DNA of 34,575 bases from Candidatus Nomurabacteria bacterium RIFCSPLOWO2_12_FULL_44_11 (GCA_001787125.1 MFVU01000015.1:19992-54566), one strand, 5' to 3'. Shown: positions 21,965 through 30,175, counted from the stretch's first letter. Notes: generated from the letters alone by a model not told the origin. Program-made: numbers and translations.

Positions 21965-22501
21965 ATGATTCTATCGGATAAAAAAATTCTGGAGGAAATG
22001 AAGAAAGGCAATATTGTGATCAGGCCCTTCAACCTTCAAAATATGGGTGGCAATTCTTACGATGTGCATTTGAGTAAATATTTTGCTCAATACGTTGATA
22101 AAACTTTGGACGCAAAAAAACACAATAAGGTAAAACATTTTGAAATCCAAGAAAAGGGTTTCGTGCTCAAGCCAGGTCAGCTCTATCTAGGCACCACGAC
22201 GGAATACACAGAGACACATAAATTTGTTCCTTTCCTGGAAGGCAAGTCCTCTACCGGCCGGCTCGGAATCGATATCCATGCAACGGCGGGTAAGGGTGAT
22301 GTCGGATTTTGCGGATACTGGACGATGGAAATATCTACCTCCAAGCCGGTTCGTGTTTATCCCGAAATGCCAATCGCTCAGCTTATATATTATGTCGTAG
22401 AAGGAAAAGTGGAACGCCCGTATAACAAAAAAGCAAGTGCTAAATACGGCAATAAAGAAAAATGGCCAAAGGAATCAATGATGTGGAAGAATTTTAAGTA
22501 G
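21965..22501 (+). CDS. dcd: dCTP deaminase (possibly bifunctional)
   Basis: Dcd deaminates dCTP to dUTP; some relatives also hydrolyse dUTP to dUMP, feeding ThyA. The 178-residue product starts MILSDKKILEEM, has the trimeric dUTPase-like core with GNSYDVHL, the EGKSSTGRLGIDIHATAG motif and GFCGYWTMEI, and ends KYGNKEKWPKES. The ATG at 21965 matches the family start. It follows folA by 22 bases and ends 3 bases from the convergent ATP-grasp gene. Whether it is mono- or bifunctional is not settled by the sequence alone. Confidence 0.88.
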   Translation: MILSDKKILEEMKKGNIVIRPFNLQNMGGNSYDVHLSKYFAQYVDKTLDAKKHNKVKHFEIQEKGFVLKPGQLYLGTTTEYTETHKFVPFLEGKSSTGRLGIDIHATAGKGDVGFCGYWTMEISTSKPVRVYPEMPIAQLIYYVVEGKVERPYNKKASAKYGNKEKWPKESMMWKNFK

Positions 22502-22504
22502 CTG

Positions 22505-23518
22505 CTAATCTTTCTTCCCGAGAGCTTTGAGAATTTTTAAATACATCGCCTCGACTATCTTCCGCTGTCTGGCTCCAGTGGTCACATAGTGATCTAGTCC
22601 AGGCGCTGCATTTATTTCAATAATATAATACTTGCATCTCTTCGGGTCCTTCGTTATATCCCCTTCCATCACCATAATATCTACTCCGGAAATGCGAAGT
22701 CCCATTTCGCGAGTAAGATCGATGGCGATTTTCTTGAACCCAGGATGGATTGTTCTCGTAACATCAACACTATCCCCTCCGGTGGAAAGGTTGGCATTAT
22801 CCAGTAGATAAATTTTTTCTCCCTTGGCCAAAATGCTGCCGAGAATATAGCCCTCTCGGCGCAATTTCAATTTTATTCTTGAATCTATAAAATTTATTTT
22901 TGTGTCGCGTCCTTTCTTTATAAAATCTCCCTGTTTTTGCCTAAGCAGAGCGAGAATAGAGCGTCGCCCGTCACCGGTGACAGAGAGAGCGATGCGTTCA
23001 TAGGCAGAAATGATTTCTCCATCCAGCACCACAATTCGATAGTCGCGCCCGGGTAAATATTTTTCAATGAGAGCTACTTTATCCACTTTGAATATCTCAA
23101 GGAATGCTCGCCGCAACTCCCTAGCATCATAAACGAGGGAGACCTCGGCTCCCTGGCTTTGACTGTTCGGTTTGGCAATCACGGGGTAATTCAATCTTTT
23201 TGCGTATTGCAGTCCAGCGGGAATTTTGCGGTTGCTTTTTATGGTGTTCGCCCAGCTATCCTTAAAAAAGGTCCGCCCGGGAGCGACGGGGTAACCCTTT
23301 TTCTTCATAAAAAATTTTGCATAGTCCTTGTCTTTAGCAATATCGGAAGAAGCAATGTGATTGAGATCTAGCGAATACATTCGGAGCGATCGGACCACGC
23401 CATTTTTGTAAATTACCTGCGCAGCAATACCCCACTCGGGCTCGATTACTACCTTAGCGCCCACTTTGGGAGCAAGTTTTTTAATTAAGTTTGTCAAATA
23501 AGGGTGCATATACATCAT
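22505..23518 (-). CDS. ATP-grasp ligase, cyanophycin-synthetase-like
   Basis: ATP-grasp enzymes ligate an acid and an amine through an acyl phosphate. The 337-residue product has YPVIAKPNSQSQGAEVSLV (phosphate loop), IEKYLPGRDYRIVVLDGEI, ERIALSVTGDGRRSI, NANLSTGGDSVDVTR and IIEINAAPGLDHYV (metal site), all closely like the ATP-grasp domain of cyanophycin synthetase and GshF; more distantly RimK and CofF. It lacks the Mur-ligase-like domain of cyanophycin synthetase. It overlaps the CofE-like gene by about 38 bases, so a shared pathway is likely. Substrates are unknown; glutamylation of a cofactor is a hypothesis. Confidence 0.82.
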   Translation of the reverse strand: MMYMHPYLTNLIKKLAPKVGAKVVIEPEWGIAAQVIYKNGVVRSLRMYSLDLNHIASSDIAKDKDYAKFFMKKKGYPVAPGRTFFKDSWANTIKSNRKIPAGLQYAKRLNYPVIAKPNSQSQGAEVSLVYDARELRRAFLEIFKVDKVALIEKYLPGRDYRIVVLDGEIISAYERIALSVTGDGRRSILALLRQKQGDFIKKGRDTKINFIDSRIKLKLRREGYILGSILAKGEKIYLLDNANLSTGGDSVDVTRTIHPGFKKIAIDLTREMGLRISGVDIMVMEGDITKDPKRCKYYIIEINAAPGLDHYVTTGARQRKIVEAMYLKILKALGKKD

Positions 23519-24173
23519 TCTTGGGATTTATTGTTAATTCTCCTCGCTTCGTACCTCTGACAAAGTCAGCCGGGGCGTCTGTAATCACCGCAAGGGGCTG
23601 TCGTTCTCTCCCCTCACCCATACAAATAGCCGCTGCGGTCGCGAAACTATCCGCCACGTTAACTTTTGAATAAACGAATTTGCGACCGAAAATATCGGGT
23701 TGCCCGATATAACTCTTTACTCCTTGGAAGCCCGCATAGCCGAGGGCCATGCCAATAACGCCGTTTCGGAGCGGGAGTAAGCCCGAGTCCGAAATAATAA
23801 CTCCGAGATTTTTTATTTTTAATTTACGACAGAGAGTTTTATGCAGTTTTTGAGCTGTGCGAAAGCTGTCCTTGGGTAAAAGGATTAATTTTTTATCAGC
23901 ATTGGACTCATCAATGCCCGCGTCCGCCATAATGGTGTTATCTTTGATGGTAAGCCAAACATGTTTGCTCTTCCATGTAAAATCGCTTTCCTGTTTAATT
24001 AAATCTTCTTTTTTTCTTACGTCCAAAGAAGTTCGCCCCTCCGATAGAGCGACAATTTTGGAAGCTACAACCAAAATAGAACTTTCTGGGATCTTTTTTA
24101 TATATTTAAAAATAAAAGAATTTAAATCTTCATTTTCTCGAAATATCCTGGTTTTTATCGCTCTAATTTCCAT
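23481..24173 (-). CDS. CofE-like (F420-0:glutamate ligase family) protein
   Basis: CofE-family enzymes add gamma-linked glutamate to F420-0 with GTP; family members have been proposed as alternative folylpolyglutamate synthases. The 230-residue product has ILVVASKIVALSEGR, MADAGIDESNADKKLILLPKD, VIISDSGLLPLRNGVIGMALGYAGFQG (in parts), GRKFVYSKVNVADSFATAA and a C-terminal TDAPADFVRG. No other F420 gene is in the window. The ATG overlaps the upstream reductase stop by 11 bases and the gene overlaps the ATP-grasp gene downstream. Family is clear; substrate is not. Confidence 0.82.
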   Translation of the reverse strand: MEIRAIKTRIFRENEDLNSFIFKYIKKIPESSILVVASKIVALSEGRTSLDVRKKEDLIKQESDFTWKSKHVWLTIKDNTIMADAGIDESNADKKLILLPKDSFRTAQKLHKTLCRKLKIKNLGVIISDSGLLPLRNGVIGMALGYAGFQGVKSYIGQPDIFGRKFVYSKVNVADSFATAAAICMGEGRERQPLAVITDAPADFVRGTKRGELTINPKNDVYAPLFDKLN

Positions 24174-24705
24174 ATTTATATTTTAACAAGAGAGTGCCGG
24201 ATTTGTTGAGTTTTTTCACCAATACCAGAGAAAATTTATATTTTTTGAACTTGCCTCCTTGAAACATCGGAACACCGGCGGTAAAAACATATGGCTCGAC
24301 AGTTACGTAAAACTCATCGAGCATGTTATGGCGCAGACAATAGTCATAAATTTGCGACCCGCCCAATATGGCTACGGTCTTATAATGTTTCTTGCGCAGG
24401 AAATTTTTCAAATTTGATGTCCTGGGGTTGAAAAAAACTGTTCGCGCTTCTGTTTTCGGCCGGTGGACTTTGGAAGTAATAACAATGGCATTCCGACGCC
24501 TTAAGCGACTTTCCGCTACTTTAAAGGTAGCATGGCCGACGATTACCGCATCGATTTTTTTAAGTGATTGTTGGAAAAAATTCCAGTCCTCTTTACTTGT
24601 CCAATCTGTACCCGAGTGATTATTTTGTGCTATTCGCCCGTCAATGCTAGTGGCAACATAAGCGACATAAAGAATTTTTTTATATGGATTTCTAACGGGA
24701 TTCAT
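24163..24705 (-). CDS. RibD C-terminal/DHFR-like reductase
   Basis: A 180-residue NADPH-dependent reductase of the RibD_C/dihydrofolate-reductase fold. Seen are VAYVATSIDGRIA, DWNFFQQSLKKIDAVIVGHATFKV, RNAIVITSK, TVAILGGSQIYDYCL and the PVMF-like end VPMFQGGKFK. It is a second DHFR-fold protein besides FolA. The ATG at 24705 overlaps the upstream ECF-S-like gene by 14 bases; a TTG 15 bases further up is possible. It could reduce a pterin, a flavin precursor or another substrate. Confidence 0.78.
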   Translation of the reverse strand: MNPVRNPYKKILYVAYVATSIDGRIAQNNHSGTDWTSKEDWNFFQQSLKKIDAVIVGHATFKVAESRLRRRNAIVITSKVHRPKTEARTVFFNPRTSNLKNFLRKKHYKTVAILGGSQIYDYCLRHNMLDEFYVTVEPYVFTAGVPMFQGGKFKKYKFSLVLVKKLNKSGTLLLKYKYGN

Positions 24706-25396
24706 TGCGAAGCACGCCAAAAAGATATTTTGACTCTATCATAAAACCAAGATTTAAGATACGCTTTTTTGCCAAAAGGGCCAGAAGATTGTTAACTAGA
24801 ACGAAAGATACACAGATTCCTAGAGCGAACAAGCTACGCTCTAAAGCCACCACGGGTATAAGCGATATCCAGATCGGCGCCGGTAAAGCGAAAACCCACA
24901 TCCATAAAGCTCCTCCGACCGCATGTGCGGTAAAAGTGGCACCAAGCGCTCGCGCCAAGAGGAACCTGTCGCGCAGATAGTAAGCAATTATCGGAATAAT
25001 CCAGAAAAGAGTAAAATACCAAACCTCCCGACCAATCGGATGCGCCACAAAAGCTATAATGGCGATTATTGGAATAACTAGATTAAATTTTCCTTTGCGG
25101 GTAAAATATAAAACCGCAAAAAGCATCGGCAAAAATCGGATAATCGTTCCAGCATCCTCTACTACCGCCCCGTGCACCACAAAATTCACAAACTGCATCA
25201 AAAATACCGCCACTACGCCAGGTAGTGTGCCAATAAAAGCGCCGGCCACCGGTGCGAAAGCGTCGTAAACCATAAACTTCGCTTTTGACCCCTCTAGTTG
25301 AGTAATCGGAATCTGCAACGCGATAAAACCCAAAACTGTAAAAATAATTATAAAAAGAACTTTTTTCTTGGTAAAATATTGTTTAATGTTTGACAT
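24692..25396 (-). CDS. Putative ECF transporter S component
   Basis: A 234-residue membrane protein with about six hydrophobic segments. The motif DAFAPVAGAFIGTLPGVVAVF (about 44-64) resembles the GxxxG region of substrate-binding S components of energy-coupling-factor vitamin transporters. No ATPase or T-component gene is in the window. It reads straight into the RibD/DHFR-like, CofE-like and ATP-grasp genes with overlaps, which suggests uptake of the molecule those enzymes modify. TAAGAT lies 6 bases before the ATG. Transporter class is a moderate-confidence call; substrate unknown. Confidence 0.6.
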   Translation of the reverse strand: MSNIKQYFTKKKVLFIIIFTVLGFIALQIPITQLEGSKAKFMVYDAFAPVAGAFIGTLPGVVAVFLMQFVNFVVHGAVVEDAGTIIRFLPMLFAVLYFTRKGKFNLVIPIIAIIAFVAHPIGREVWYFTLFWIIPIIAYYLRDRFLLARALGATFTAHAVGGALWMWVFALPAPIWISLIPVVALERSLFALGICVSFVLVNNLLALLAKKRILNLGFMIESKYLFGVLRNESR

Positions 25397-25423
25397 ATGA
25401 ATATCTTAACACAAATTTCGCTC

Positions 25424-25849
25424 CTATCCTTTGACATCTATCCCCATCGACCGGGCGGAGCCGGCAATAATAGCAATTGCCCCGTCGTCGTTTTTAGAAT
25501 TTAAATCCTGCATTTTCTTTTTGGCAATCTCCAGTGCCTGGGCCTTGGTGATCTTGCCGGCTTTGGCGGAATTCGGAGTGCCGGAACCCTTCTCTACCCC
25601 GGCCGCTTTCAAAATAAGACCGGTAACCGGCGGTGTCTTAATGACAAAATCATAACTACGGTCCTCGTAGACGGTAATAGATACCCCTACTCTATCTCCG
25701 GCCATTTTCTCTGTTGCCTTATTGAATTTGGTTACGAAGTCGCCGATATTTATTCCGGCTTGGCCAAGCGCTGGACCAAGAGGCGGCGCCGGGGTTGCCT
25801 TAGCTGCCTGAATTTGTAATTTTATTTTTTTGGTAATTTTTTTTGCCAT
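25424..25849 (-). CDS. rplK: 50S ribosomal protein L11
   Basis: L11 forms the GTPase-associated centre with 23S rRNA and L10/L12. The 141-residue product has the N-terminal [14 protein letters not shown] block, the flexible linker, and [18 protein letters not shown] with the usual C-terminal [13 protein letters not shown]. Length is normal. It follows nusG by 18 bases in the usual secE-nusG-rplK order, but rplA does not follow; an ECF-S-like gene does. Confidence 0.98.
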   Translation of the reverse strand: MAKKITKKIKLQIQAAKATPAPPLGPALGQAGINIGDFVTKFNKATEKMAGDRVGVSITVYEDRSYDFVIKTPPVTGLILKAAGVEKGSGTPNSAKAGKITKAQALEIAKKKMQDLNSKNDDGAIAIIAGSARSMGIDVKG

Positions 25850-25867
25850 GTGAATCTATAGATTATA

Positions 25868-26413
25868 TTAAATTTTCTTAACTTGCAAGAAATCCAACTC
25901 CACCGGGGTTTCTCGGCCGAACATAGAAACCAAAACTTTTACTTTTCCCCGTTCTTGATCAACAGAATTTACCTTGCCTTCCAGCTCCTTAAACGGACCA
26001 TCGGTAATGAGCACGCTCTCTCCTGTGCTCAAATCAATATTGTGCTTGGTAGTACTTGTATCCATTTTCTTGAAAAGATATTCGACTTCTTCTTTTTTAA
26101 GTGGAACTGGATTCACGCCCGCACCTACGAAACCGGTCACTCGGGGAGTATTGCGCACCACATACCAGGAATCATCCGTGACAATCATATCTACCAAAAC
26201 GTAGCCGGGGTAAATTTTCTCTTCCACCTCCACGCGCTTGCCCCCTTTTATTTTTATTTTCTTCTCGACTGGAATGATGACATTGAAAATTTTGTCATTC
26301 ATGCCTAATGAGTCGATACGCTGTTTGAGATTTCGCAGTACCACATTTTCATACCCGGCGTAGGTGTGAATGGCATACCAACTTCTAGTTCCTTGTGTTT
26401 CCTGTTTAGACAT
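25868..26413 (-). CDS. nusG: Transcription antitermination factor NusG
   Basis: NusG binds RNA polymerase and couples it to the ribosome through S10 (NusE). The 181-residue product has the NGN domain start SWYAIHTYAGYENVVLRNLKQR (in parts), IPGYVLV-like YPGYVLVDMIVTDDSWY, and a C-terminal KOW domain with GESVLITDGPFKELEGKV. Length is normal. Spacing to secE is 28 bases and to rplK 18 bases. Confidence 0.98.
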   Translation of the reverse strand: MSKQETQGTRSWYAIHTYAGYENVVLRNLKQRIDSLGMNDKIFNVIIPVEKKIKIKGGKRVEVEEKIYPGYVLVDMIVTDDSWYVVRNTPRVTGFVGAGVNPVPLKKEEVEYLFKKMDTSTTKHNIDLSTGESVLITDGPFKELEGKVNSVDQERGKVKVLVSMFGRETPVELDFLQVKKI

Positions 26414-26441
26414 CTTTCTGGCTTTATGAACTTTATAACTT

Positions 26442-26627
26442 TTAACTACCCAGTATTTTCCCTAACCCGGTTGAAAATATAAAATCAAAAATACCCAAAA
26501 AGTAAGCAATAAGTGCGGAGAGCGCAACAACGATCAAGGTATAGTAAACCGTCTGACTTCGAGAAGGCCAAATTACGTGTTTGAGCTCGGTCTTTGTATC
26601 TTTTAAATATTGGGTAATTTTTGACAT
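26442..26627 (-). CDS. secE: Preprotein translocase subunit SecE
   Basis: SecE is the single-span clamp of the SecYEG channel. The 61-residue product has the amphipathic KELKHVIWPSRSQT motif (written KTELKHVIWPSRSQ here) and one membrane span (YYTLIVVALSALIAYFLGIF). It is the minimal bacterial form. An AAGGA Shine-Dalgarno lies 8 bases before the ATG, one of the clearer leadered genes in the window. Confidence 0.95.
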   Translation of the reverse strand: MSKITQYLKDTKTELKHVIWPSRSQTVYYTLIVVALSALIAYFLGIFDFIFSTGLGKILGS

Positions 26628-26651
26628 AGATATATTCCTTGTTTATAAAAA

Positions 26652-26667
26652 AGCCCCTCACAGGGCT
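26652..26667 (-). terminator. Stem-loop at the secE transcript start
   Basis: AGCCC-TGTGAG-GGGCT followed by TTTTTT on the minus strand. The first stem base is the predicted +1 of the secE promoter. It would also serve as terminator for the SIMPL gene upstream. Confidence 0.65.
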
Positions 26668-26673
26668 CTTTTA

Positions 26674-26702
26674 ATGATACTCCTTTTGAGCGGAATAGTC
26701 AA
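26674..26702 (-). promoter_or_regulatory. secE-nusG-rplK promoter
   Basis: TTGACT (26702-26697) and TATCAT (26679-26674) with a 17-base spacer, just after the SIMPL stop. The predicted start is 26667. Confidence 0.65.
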
Positions 26703-26710
26703 TCGGAAAT

Positions 26711-27511
26711 TTATCTTATTTCGTAGGTTATAGTTACGTCGGAAGTTATAGTATTTTCTCCCGCAGGGATTTCGGATGGCACCGACGCGGAACTTACACT
26801 GTCCGCCTCCATCATAGCTTTGCCGTAAAATATTGGTCCCGGATAACCGGACTCACTAAAGTTAGCGACTCGGCCTAATCTCACTCCTAAATCTTTAGCC
26901 AGCACTTCTGCTTTGGCCTTCGCGTCAGCAATGGCCTCTTTTCTTGCCTTGGCCTGGAGAGCATCCGGGTCATCAATCGTGAAATTCGGCCCGGACATGT
27001 TCGTCACCCCGATCTTGTTTAGGCCGTCAACTATTTTTGATACATCGTCAACCTTTCGAATTTTTACACTGATATTTTGGGACACGGTGTAGCCGATAAT
27101 CTTTGACTCGCTACGACAGGGCGGCATTATGCTATTCGGACTATAATACAGGGGGCAGGGCTCTGGATTTGAATACTTGGGGTAGGAATTATATCCTTCG
27201 GTTTTAATATCGCGTTCGGTTATCCCGGATGATTTTAGAAAATCAAGAATGCTTTTTGTCTTAGTATTCACTTCATCACTTGAAGCGCTCTGCGTTGCCT
27301 TGCTTGACTCTATCGTAAAGTAAACACTCGCAATATCCGGAACGGCTTCCACTTCCCCGTGGCCGGAGAGCGTGATGGTATTGGCCTCGCTTGAACCCAT
27401 CATGCCATAGGCGCGGAATTCAGCCAATAATTTAACGGCAAAAAACAAAGAAAGGATAACGATAAAGACGAGAGACGCTCGATATAAATTTTTTATGTAT
27501 TCGGCTTGCAT
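26711..27511 (-). CDS. SIMPL/DUF541-domain protein, membrane-anchored
   Basis: The 266-residue product has an N-terminal hydrophobic segment (about 9-30) that could anchor it or act as a signal, then a SIMPL (DUF541) domain: GHGEVEAVPDIASVYFTIES, KTKSILDFLKSSGI, DIKTEGYNSYPKYS, and ARKEAIADAKAKAEVLAKDLGVRLG. Family members are periplasmic or surface proteins of uncertain, possibly stress-related, role. The start at ATG 27511 is set by TTGATT-17-TATAAT ending 6 bases before it, predicting a leaderless mRNA; a GTG at 27526 would lie in the promoter. Confidence 0.82.
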   Translation of the reverse strand: MQAEYIKNLYRASLVFIVILSLFFAVKLLAEFRAYGMMGSSEANTITLSGHGEVEAVPDIASVYFTIESSKATQSASSDEVNTKTKSILDFLKSSGITERDIKTEGYNSYPKYSNPEPCPLYYSPNSIMPPCRSESKIIGYTVSQNISVKIRKVDDVSKIVDGLNKIGVTNMSGPNFTIDDPDALQAKARKEAIADAKAKAEVLAKDLGVRLGRVANFSESGYPGPIFYGKAMMEADSVSSASVPSEIPAGENTITSDVTITYEIR

Positions 27512-27517
27512 CCGACA

Positions 27518-27546
27518 ATTATACACCCTCGGTCGCCTTAAATCAA
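27518..27546 (-). promoter_or_regulatory. SIMPL gene promoter, leaderless layout
   Basis: TTGATT (27546-27541) and TATAAT (27523-27518), spacer 17, then 6 bases and ATG. The -35 lies in the murB 3' end. Confidence 0.75.
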
Positions 27547-28569
27547 ATTGACTTCTGGGGTAAGTTTAAGGCCAAATTTTTTAAATACTGAATCAATGAT
27601 TTCTTCAGCGAGTTCCTTTACCGCCTGGCCGCTAGCGCCGCCGTAATTCACCAGAACTAGCGCCTGTCGTTTGTGCACGCCAGTATTCCCCACCCGATAA
27701 CCCTTCCAGCTTGTTCCGTTTTCGGGACCGCATTGTTCAATGAGCCAGGCCGCCGGAATTTTATGCACTCCCCCCTCCCGAAAGTAGGGCATATCCGGAT
27801 AGAGTGTGAGAAACTCCCCTAGTTTTTTTTCTTCGACAAAAACATTTTTGAAAAAACTCCCGGCGTTGCCGATAATCGTCGGGTCGGGTAATTTGCTTTT
27901 TCTTATGGAAGTTACCGCCTCGCTTATGTCCTTCGCGGCCTTAGGTTCAAGTTTGTTCTTCTCAAAGTATTCCCGTAAAACTTTATAGCTTAGATTTTTA
28001 CGCTCCAATTTGCTCAGCCGGAGAGTGATAGCGAGAATAAAATATTTATCCTTCAGCTCCTGCTTAAAAATACTGTCACGATAGCCGAGCTGGCACTCTG
28101 CCATTGAAAAAGTTCGCAGGTGGCCGCTTTTAACTTCGATCGTTTCGACGCTCTCTAAAACATTCTTGAGTTCCGCTCCATAAGCGCCAATATTTTGCAT
28201 TGGCGCGGCCCCGACCGTGCCGGGGATGAAAGACAAATTCTCTATGCCCCACAGAGAACGTTCGACGGCAAAATTCACCAGGTCGTGCCACACCTCTCCG
28301 CTCATCGCTCGAATTTGCATACTCTCCTCGTCCTCGTCTAGAACTGTGATTTCTTTTAATCTATTGACAATCACTATGCCCGGAAAATCGCCGAGGAGCA
28401 AAATATTGCTGCCTCCGCCTAAAAACAATTTTTTATTATTTTTAAACTCTTTGGAATCGAAAAGTTCCCCGAGGTCTGCCTCGTTTGTAATTTCGGCAAA
28501 AAATTTAGCTCGCGCCGATATACCGAAGGTGTTTAATTTAGTTAGATCGTAGTCTTTTTTGATTGTCAT
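27538..28569 (-). CDS. murB: UDP-N-acetylenolpyruvoylglucosamine reductase
   Basis: MurB reduces the enolpyruvyl group to make UDP-MurNAc, a committed peptidoglycan step. The 343-residue FAD enzyme has LNTFGI, LGGGSNILL, the FAD-binding IPGTVGAAPMQNIGAYG, GYRDSIFK (type I form), the catalytic-Ser region NAGSFFKN and a C-terminal HANFI-region counterpart reduced to LVNYGGAS. It precedes the SIMPL gene and overlaps its promoter. Confidence 0.93.
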   Translation of the reverse strand: MTIKKDYDLTKLNTFGISARAKFFAEITNEADLGELFDSKEFKNNKKLFLGGGSNILLLGDFPGIVIVNRLKEITVLDEDEESMQIRAMSGEVWHDLVNFAVERSLWGIENLSFIPGTVGAAPMQNIGAYGAELKNVLESVETIEVKSGHLRTFSMAECQLGYRDSIFKQELKDKYFILAITLRLSKLERKNLSYKVLREYFEKNKLEPKAAKDISEAVTSIRKSKLPDPTIIGNAGSFFKNVFVEEKKLGEFLTLYPDMPYFREGGVHKIPAAWLIEQCGPENGTSWKGYRVGNTGVHKRQALVLVNYGGASGQAVKELAEEIIDSVFKKFGLKLTPEVNLI

Positions 28570-28570
28570 G

Positions 28571-29068
28571 CTATTCTCGAAGTATAGTTATTGATCCATC
28601 AGCATGCAATCTAATAACTTTGGACGCTCTTGCGGTAATAGTTCCGCCGTCTATGTACAAATCAACTTGGTTGCCGAAATATTTTCTCGCCTCATCGATA
28701 TTTTGAGCAGGCGGCAAATCCTCTGGATTAGCGGAGGGCGCTACTAGTGGCCCGGTTTTGCGGATGAGCTCTCTCAGATTTTCATTTTGCGGCAAACGAA
28801 AAGAAATATCCTCCAAGATAACACTGGTGGGCTCATTAAATTGCGGAATTTTAAATTTCTTTGGGTCAATGCGGAATTTTTTTATATCTTCCCAGTCCGC
28901 AATCAAGTTTATAAGCTTTTTCTCCGGAGATCTTTTCTTAATTTTATAAATTTTTTCTACGGTACTGGCATTCTGCGCTCTGCCAACAATCCCATAAAGA
29001 GTGTCAGTGGGCATAACTACTACCCCATCACCTTTGAGGACTTTAAGAAGATTCGGGTCGCTCCACAT
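28571..29068 (-). CDS. Sua5/YciO/YrdC-domain protein
   Basis: YrdC-domain proteins make threonylcarbamoyl-AMP for the t6A modification of tRNAs. The 165-residue product has the single YrdC domain: GGVVVMPTDTLYGIVGRA-like DGVVVMPTDTLYGIVG near residue 14, KKRSPEKKLI, and GPLVAPSANPEDLPPAQ. There is no separate Sua5 C-terminal domain, so it is the short YrdC form, at slightly below typical length. It lies 1 base from murB. Confidence 0.88.
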   Translation of the reverse strand: MWSDPNLLKVLKGDGVVVMPTDTLYGIVGRAQNASTVEKIYKIKKRSPEKKLINLIADWEDIKKFRIDPKKFKIPQFNEPTSVILEDISFRLPQNENLRELIRKTGPLVAPSANPEDLPPAQNIDEARKYFGNQVDLYIDGGTITARASKVIRLHADGSITILRE

Positions 29069-29078
29069 AAATATCGAT

Positions 29079-29609
29079 TTATAAAATTTCTCTCTCTAAC
29101 CTTTTTTCTATTTCCCCCTCGCTGACCGGTCGAAGCATTTTTTTCAGTTCCGGATCCTGCGAGATATCTATCCCCTGCTTCTCTAAGAGTAGAGCGATCA
29201 TTTTCATAATTTTAGTAATTTCCCGCTCCGCAATGAGATTGAGTTGCAGATGGGTCTCTTCGCGCAGATCGTCTACCTTGGCGGTGCGGTTTTGGGAAAT
29301 GAGCACAAACACGGAGAGAATGATTGCTTCCAAAGAAACTATCATGGTTAAAAGATTGAAAGGATATGGATCAAAGGGAGCTATGCCCTTTACTTGACTG
29401 GTATTGATAAGTATCCAGACGGCAAAGAGCAGTACGTTCAGCACTAAAAAAGTCATCGTTCCGAAACTAGAAGTCATGTTGTCGGCAATTTTCTCAACCG
29501 TCGTCCTTTTGGCGTTCGCCTTCGCTTTCATACTGCGAAATATCCGCTTCTGCGGCTCTTCGCTTTCACCAAACAACGCTCGTAGAAATGAAAGATGATG
29601 ACTGGCCAT
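29079..29609 (-). CDS. DUF1003 membrane protein
   Basis: The 176-residue product matches the DUF1003 family, small predicted inner-membrane proteins of unknown role. Seen are two hydrophobic segments (MTFLVLNVLLFAVWILINT and LLTMIVSLEAIILSVFVLI), the intervening FDPYPFN motif, and SQNRTAKVDDLREETHLQLNLIAEREI. The ATG at 29609 is 11 bases after an AGGTGA Shine-Dalgarno-like motif; a GTG at 29624 is the alternative. No function can be given. Confidence 0.78.
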   Translation of the reverse strand: MASHHLSFLRALFGESEEPQKRIFRSMKAKANAKRTTVEKIADNMTSSFGTMTFLVLNVLLFAVWILINTSQVKGIAPFDPYPFNLLTMIVSLEAIILSVFVLISQNRTAKVDDLREETHLQLNLIAEREITKIMKMIALLLEKQGIDISQDPELKKMLRPVSEGEIEKRLEREIL

Positions 29610-29647
29610 GTTTTTGTAATTCACCTATATTATAACATAGGGTAAAA

Positions 29648-29722
29648 TGGGGTGCCTATCCGGGGTTGAACCGGAACTAAAAGCTCCACAAGCTTCTGTG
29701 CTGCCGCTACACCATAGGCACC
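29648..29722 (-). tRNA. tRNA-His (anticodon GTG)
   Basis: Full cloverleaf on the minus strand: extra G-1 paired with C73, acceptor GTGCCTA/TAGGCAC, D stem GTGT/GCAC, anticodon stem GAAGC/GCTTT with loop TTGTGGA (anticodon GTG), T stem TCCGG/CCGGA with TTCAACC loop, and an encoded CCA. The encoded G-1 is the histidine identity mark. Confidence 0.97.
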
Positions 29723-29733
29723 GTATATCAAAG

Positions 29734-30153
29734 TTATAGCACGCTGAAAATAAAAATAAAAGTAGAGACGGCAGCGGAGACGAAACACCAGGAGCATCCT
29801 TTTTTAAGAGCAAAAATTTGCACCCCGATAAGATAAAGAGAAAAAAGAAAGGCCATCACCGAAAGGATAAGGGAAGAATTGATTAAAAAATCAAGCGAGG
29901 AAATTTGCGGGAAAAGTAATACGGCGTGTAAAAGAGTGATCAGAGAATAATAGAACATGCCCAAAATTTCAACCGGTATGCCAAAAAATCTGGAGTAATC
30001 GCTATTGACCACCGTATTGCAGTCAAAACGGATGGGACAAACCAGGACGAGTCCCGCTTTTTTATGGTTGTAGATGTGCTTGGCAACGAAAAAGCCACAG
30101 ACGCCGAGTATCACGATCGCAAAATGCATCACAACATCGTTTGGTAATATCAT
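29734..30153 (-). CDS. VKOR-family thiol oxidoreductase
   Basis: Bacterial VKOR homologues reoxidise DsbA-like proteins for disulfide formation. The 139-residue product has about four membrane segments, the loop Cys pair in CPIRFDCNTVVNSDYSRFFGIP (C-x5-C) with the conserved Ser, and the active-site CSWC late in the protein. No DsbA partner is in the window. It lies beside MsrB, with which it shares a redox theme. The start is the ATG at 30153; no Shine-Dalgarno is obvious. Confidence 0.82.
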   Translation of the reverse strand: MILPNDVVMHFAIVILGVCGFFVAKHIYNHKKAGLVLVCPIRFDCNTVVNSDYSRFFGIPVEILGMFYYSLITLLHAVLLFPQISSLDFLINSSLILSVMAFLFSLYLIGVQIFALKKGCSWCFVSAAVSTFIFIFSVL

Positions 30154-30175
30154 GAACCAAGTATAGCAGTTTAAT

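Noticed and set aside
23481-24173. A complete F420 pathway
   Set aside because: Only the CofE-like ligase is present. No CofC, CofD, CofG or CofH-like gene is in the window, so F420 synthesis cannot be claimed.
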